Assembly (NCBI GenBank): GCA_015487455.1
Contig: WFPR01000077.1
Coordinates: 1 to 10,123, forward strand
DNA from: Candidatus Bipolaricaulota bacterium
GTDB lineage: Bacteria > Bipolaricaulota > Bipolaricaulia > RBG-16-55-9
Direction of reading: 5' to 3'
DNA: 10,123 nucleotides
The translations under genes were made by a program, and so were the position numbers. Within the stretch, counting starts at the first letter, position 1. The number at the start of each line of letters is the position of its first letter. Shown piece after piece: positions 6,845-10,123 of the stretch. A model generated the notes under the pieces. The model saw nothing but the letters and a program-made list of their open reading frames with translations. It ran no database searches and was not told where the DNA came from.

Positions 6845-7928
6845 CTATCCCTCCTTCGGTTGGGGATGGCGTGTTCGTTCTCCCCGGATCGCTCCGCTGA
6901 CCTCGTCCGGGTCCGACGGCGGCCCGCAGCAGAGGTAGCGCCAGACGGGGGCGTAGAGGGGCGTCCCGTCGGGGTTGCGGGGCGTCTTGCGGTCCACGAC
7001 CACGGCGCCGTGGGCATCGCGGAAGCTCCCCGTCGCGGGCAGCGCGTCCGTGTACAGCATGTGGCTGCCGCCGTAGGGGGGGATCGGCCCCGTCCACGCC
7101 GCGGGGCGGGCCAAAGGCGCCCAGCCCCAGCGCCTCCCACGCCTGCACGTGGTAGGGGTACCCGGAGTCGCGCCGGTGGGAGAAGCCGAAGTAGCGCTCG
7201 CTCGGGGTTGCGTGCGGGCCCACAAGCCACGGGGCCAGGTTCCCCGGCGTGCCCACGAAGTCGCCCGGCGAGCCGAACATCACGACGCAGGCGACCTCAT
7301 AGGAGCGGGCGAGGAAGGCCGCGTGTCCTCCCCCCTGGGAGTGGCCCGAGACGATCACCCGTTCCCAAGCGACCTCTGCCCCCGCAGCGCCCCCCTGCAG
7401 GAAGCGATCCCAGCCCTCCTCCGGGTAGCGCGCGTCGAGGTAGAGCAGGAGCTTCACCAAGCGGTTCCGGAGGGAGTTGGCCGGGGTCACCGTCACCAGC
7501 GGTGTCCGATCCCGGCCGTCGAGGATCTCCCCGCGGACCTTGGCCGAGCAGTCGGGGTCGGGCGAGCGGCGGCAGAGCCCGATCACCGTCCACCGGTTGG
7601 GATAGCGCAGGCCGACGGCCGGGATGCCCTGCCGCGCGACCTCCTGCAGGATCAGCTGGCTGTTCTCGGGCACGCCGAACGAGCCGGGCAGGTGGACGAA
7701 GAGCCGGTCCCGCGGCGGCGCCCCCGGATCGAGGTAGACCACGTGCGGCTCGAGCCAATCGTCGATCTCGGGGTCCGTCGCCTGCGGCGGGATCAACCGC
7801 CGGATCGGGGCCTCGTCGGGGGCCCCCTGTCCGAAGCCGGGGCCCCGCCCCGTTCCCGACAGCAGCACCCCCAGCCCGACCGCGACCGCGATGAGCGCGG
7901 CCGCAAGCGATCTCCTCCCTCCGGGCAT
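6845..7928 (-). pseudogene. Alpha/beta hydrolase (BPSS1187-like), frameshifted at C7 tract
   Basis: The start is the ATG at 7928, with AAGGAGGG five bases upstream, followed by a signal peptide (about residues 1-30). The protein resembles the secreted BPSS1187-type alpha/beta hydrolases: VIVSGHSQGGGHAAF carries the nucleophile elbow (Ser197), followed by VVMFGSPGDF, LAPWL and RYFGFSHRRD. At residue 284 the frame fails. A run of seven C (7082-7076) replaces the six needed to read VDGADPP-YGGSHML. Removing one C gives a 360-residue protein containing the likely catalytic His289 and the family-typical APVWRYL, and ending at TAG 6845, two bases before the next start codon. Uncorrected, the frame turns Arg/Pro-rich and runs into the downstream glycosidase. 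This could be a real inactivating mutation, a phase-variable tract, programmed frameshifting or a sequencing error. A secreted esterase or acyl hydrolase role is inferred from context. Confidence 0.78.
6849..6856 (-). promoter_or_regulatory. Ribosome binding site of the DUF6259-like gene
   Basis: AAGGAGGG lies six bases before the ATG at 6842 and inside the last codons (PKEG) of the frame-corrected hydrolase. It supports 6842 as a true independent start and makes the longer fused reading less likely. Confidence 0.8.
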
Positions 7929-7933
7929 GGCGT

Positions 7934-7941
7934 CCCTCCTT
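7934..7941 (-). promoter_or_regulatory. Ribosome binding site of the alpha/beta hydrolase
   Basis: AAGGAGGG on the minus strand lies five bases upstream of the ATG at 7928 and fixes the start ahead of the signal peptide. Confidence 0.75.
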
Positions 7942-7953
7942 GGCCGTTTCGCT

Positions 7954-7989
7954 CTGAGTTCGCTAGGCCCTAAAAGCGATAAACTCAGC
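7954..7989 (-). promoter_or_regulatory. Intercistronic stem-loop
   Basis: In the minus-strand transcript CUGAGU pairs with ACUCAG, and after a three-base UUA bulge UCGC pairs with GCGA around a 12-base loop (positions may be off by one). It fills most of the 62-nt gap between the propeller protein stop and the hydrolase start. No U-run follows the stem, so an intrinsic terminator is unlikely. An mRNA-stabilising or processing hairpin, or an operator dyad, would fit. It ends shortly before the hydrolase ribosome binding site. Confidence 0.5.
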
Positions 7990-7990
7990 C

Positions 7991-10123
7991 CTACCCGTCG
8001 AACCCCTCCAGCAGGGCCCGCATCGCCTCCGCCCGCACGCCGTACTCGCCCAGCAGCTCGAACAGCGCGCGCACGTCCTCGAAGCGCTGCTGGGCGAGGG
8101 TGTCGTCGTTGAGCACGATCCCCAGGAGCTGCTCCGGGGTCGCCCGCTGCAGGGCGCCCTCGACGTCGTCTAGGGTGACCCCGCCGGAGCCCGCCAGCCG
8201 CCCGATCGCGTAGCCCGTGTTGAAAACTTCAATAGCGGGCAGGCCGCCGTACTCCACCCGGTGCGGGACGCTTAACAAATCTTGGGGGGAGGGCCCCGCT
8301 TCGGGGTCGGACTTCGTGGCGTGGAAGCGCAGCTGCGGGTGCCAGTCGTACTCCTGGTCGGTCATCCCTGCCGAGACCATGCCGAGCTGCGAGAGCGGGG
8401 CCATCATCCGCAAGAGATCGTTCATCGTGCCCTGGTACGTCGTGCGGAAGCGGTAGGCGCTCGGGTCTTGAATGAGATCGGGGCGATTCGTGTAGCCGTC
8501 GAAGAAGGCGTGCGAGGGGCCGTGGTGGTGCAAGGTGATCTCGTGGCCGTTTCGCTCCCAGCGCAGCACTTGATCCCGAAGTCCGTTCTCCAAGGCGTAG
8601 CGCGCCCACTGGGGCGAGAACATCAGCGTGAGCCTTTCGCCGTAGGAGTCCGCAAGGGCGACCAGCTGCTCCAGGAGGGGCCAGAGCTGCCGGATGCGCT
8701 GCGCGGTGTTGATCTCGAGGTGCACCGCGACGAAGGCCCCCTTAAGCTGAGTGCGCTTGTCGTCTCCTGCATCCCCCGAGGGCGGGGGCTGCGCGACCGC
8801 GGAGGCCGCGAGCGACCCGCTCCCCCCGTTGTCGCGACGGTAGCGGGGCCAGAGCGCGCTCCCGTAGTCCGCAACGCCCGCGTTTTGAATGACGTTGAGC
8901 GTGGCGTCCTCCTGTAGAACGTACACGTTGCCCTCGTGGATCACGGGGCTTGCGAGCACCCGCGCCCCGGACGCCAGCTCGTAGCTCTTGAGGAGCCGAC
9001 CGTCAAGCGTTAACACCTGAAGCAGTCCGTCCGTGGCGAAGAGCACGTAGCGATCGTCCGCGAGGGTGGGCGAGGCGTGCGCCCAGCTCCCCGGGACCTC
9101 GGCCAGGAGGGTGCTTTGACACTGCGGCGTCACCCGGAAGAGCTGCGCCTTTCGCGTCGCGGCGCCGTCGGGAACGGTGATCGCCACGTAGGCGTTCCCC
9201 CGGGCATCGAGCGTGGGGGCGGCATAGAAGCCGATGGCCTGGGTGCGGGGCTCGAAGTCGAACTCCACGCGGCAGCGCTCCTTCAGATCTCCCCGCTCCA
9301 ACACGTAGAGGGCCGTCTTCATAGGGTTGTCGTTGGGCCGGACGTACTGGACCCAAAGCTCGTTCGGGCCGACGGGGACCTCGCCCGCGACGGAGTCCAT
9401 GTTCGCCCCCTGGAAGGGCAGCTCATGACACGCAAGCTCCCCGGGGTCGAACGAGGCCAAAACGTTGAGCTGTTTGTCGACCTTCACGACGGAGCAGCCG
9501 TACAAGTACTCCGTCTCGTCGCCCGACTTCTCGCCCACGGTCTGCGCGGCCGTGCCGATGTAGAGGAATTCTCCATCGGTGGTGAGCCCCGTCCCGATCC
9601 AGGCGCGAAAGCCCTTGTCTAAATTCAGGGCGTAGACGACGTTCCCCTGCGCGTCGAGGGCGTAGACCCCGCCGCAGTTCTCGTTGATGGGCCGCTGGCA
9701 GCTCGGGTCGGGCGCGTTCACGGTGCCGTAGTAGTAGAGCCCGTCGAGGAAGACCCCCGAGGCGTCGCTGGTGGCCCGCACCCCCAGCTTGGCCTGAAGC
9801 GCCAGGGTCTGGGCGTCAAAGCGCAGGACGCTCCCGCCGAAGACGACGTTCCAGTAGAGGGCGTTCGACTCGGGCGCGTACGTGAGCGGGGCCTCCCCCG
9901 CGGCCCCCTCATAAACTGCGTAGAGCTGGCCGTCCTCCGGGTTGTAGCCCAGGAGCGTTCGGTCGTAGGGGCCTTGTGCGGTGCACCGCCGCTGCTGGGT
10001 GTGCATGGGGTAAATCAACCACCCGTTGACGACGATGGGCGTGGCCGTGACGTTTACGCAGTCGGGGACGGGGATCTGGACGTAGCGGACGTCGCCCTTG
10101 GCGCCGTAGACGGCGTCGGGGAT
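7991..10123 (-). CDS. Beta-propeller fused to polysaccharide-deacetylase-like domain, 5' end missing
   Basis: This frame is open to the window edge, so the N-terminus lies outside; 710 residues are visible. A TTG at 10018 is only an internal codon, since coding sense (DCVNVTATPIVVNG) continues upstream. Residues 1 to about 435 are a PQQ/quinoprotein-type beta-propeller with recurring blades such as ATPIVVNG, SPTLADDRYVLFATDG and ASPVIHEGNVYVL, closed by WPRYRRDNGGSG. Several cysteines suggest an extracytoplasmic protein. After a linker (about 436-460), residues from about 463 form a NodB/polysaccharide-deacetylase-like domain: AVHLEIN first strand, LTLMFSPQW, GHEITLHHHGPSH (His residues at about 528-538, including an HxxxH metal-type motif) and DGYTN. 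The usual TFDD motif is replaced by HLEI, so catalysis may differ. The likely role is binding to and deacetylating an extracellular glycan. It is the most upstream visible gene of the operon. Confidence 0.78.
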   Translation of the reverse strand: MPDAVYGAKGDVRYVQIPVPDCVNVTATPIVVNGWLIYPMHTQQRRCTAQGPYDRTLLGYNPEDGQLYAVYEGAAGEAPLTYAPESNALYWNVVFGGSVLRFDAQTLALQAKLGVRATSDASGVFLDGLYYYGTVNAPDPSCQRPINENCGGVYALDAQGNVVYALNLDKGFRAWIGTGLTTDGEFLYIGTAAQTVGEKSGDETEYLYGCSVVKVDKQLNVLASFDPGELACHELPFQGANMDSVAGEVPVGPNELWVQYVRPNDNPMKTALYVLERGDLKERCRVEFDFEPRTQAIGFYAAPTLDARGNAYVAITVPDGAATRKAQLFRVTPQCQSTLLAEVPGSWAHASPTLADDRYVLFATDGLLQVLTLDGRLLKSYELASGARVLASPVIHEGNVYVLQEDATLNVIQNAGVADYGSALWPRYRRDNGGSGSLAASAVAQPPPSGDAGDDKRTQLKGAFVAVHLEINTAQRIRQLWPLLEQLVALADSYGERLTLMFSPQWARYALENGLRDQVLRWERNGHEITLHHHGPSHAFFDGYTNRPDLIQDPSAYRFRTTYQGTMNDLLRMMAPLSQLGMVSAGMTDQEYDWHPQLRFHATKSDPEAGPSPQDLLSVPHRVEYGGLPAIEVFNTGYAIGRLAGSGGVTLDDVEGALQRATPEQLLGIVLNDDTLAQQRFEDVRALFELLGEYGVRAEAMRALLEGFDG

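Noticed and set aside
5640..6938. Long plus-strand open frame of about 432 codons
   Set aside because: It is antisense to the DUF6259-like gene, has no domain pattern, and has shadow-type composition.
4413..7928. A single 1171-residue hydrolase-glycosidase protein
   Set aside because: The middle part (about residues 285-362) turns into Arg/Pro-rich sequence typical of a wrong frame, a second signal peptide follows, and a strong ribosome binding site precedes the internal ATG at 6842. Two genes with a frameshift fit better. The fusion is kept only as a hypothesis in the findings.
6860..7973. Plus-strand open frames of 344 and 274 codons opposite the hydrolase
   Set aside because: They overlap each other and the well-supported hydrolase, and the longer is almost entirely Arg/Pro/Gly/Ser/Ala. 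They are codon-bias shadows.
10016..10018. TTG at 10018 as start of the propeller gene
   Set aside because: Sensible propeller-like coding sequence continues upstream to the window edge with no stop and no ribosome binding site before the TTG, so the true start is outside the window.

Overview
The window reads as a slice of a high-GC bacterial chromosome. Shine-Dalgarno sequences are strong (GGAGG at 5-8 nt), there are many Sec-type signal peptides without a lipobox, and there are no introns, RNA genes, mobile elements or CRISPR arrays. The strong third-position GC bias fills the opposite strand with long spurious open frames. The phylum cannot be fixed from this sequence. A GC-rich environmental or thermophilic lineage is possible, but that is a guess.

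Layout. Positions 1-480 (minus) hold the 5' part of a secreted protein with a proline-rich linker, cut by the window edge. Positions 674-1351 (plus) hold a PhoU-family protein, transcribed divergently from the first gene, with a promoter-like element almost touching its start codon. From 10123 down to 1509, five genes follow one another on the minus strand: a beta-propeller fused to a polysaccharide-deacetylase-like domain (5' end outside the window); an alpha/beta hydrolase resembling the BPSS1187 family, broken by one extra base in a C7 tract; a DUF6259-like glycosidase; a GH51-like alpha-L-arabinofuranosidase-type enzyme; and a small secreted TIM-barrel-like protein. The gaps between them are about 62, 2, 36 and 54 nt, which suggests an operon with a possible extra promoter before the last gene. 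The operon converges with phoU across about 157 nt.

The four genes with visible N-termini have signal peptides, and the fifth (propeller) looks extracellular by composition and cysteine content. The inference is a secreted set acting on a complex, perhaps acylated, polysaccharide: deacetylation or de-esterification by the propeller/NodB-like protein and the hydrolase, and glycoside cleavage by the two clear glycosidases and possibly the third. No transporter, SusCD pair, CBM or regulator is visible in the window.

The points most worth checking are the C7 frameshift, which either separates the hydrolase from the downstream glycosidase or fuses the two in frame; an ATT codon that appears to start the GH51-like gene, whose signal peptide would be missed by NTG-based gene calling; an FGDG-type beta module inserted into that enzyme's catalytic barrel; and a G-quadruplex-forming repeat just after the DUF6259 signal peptide.
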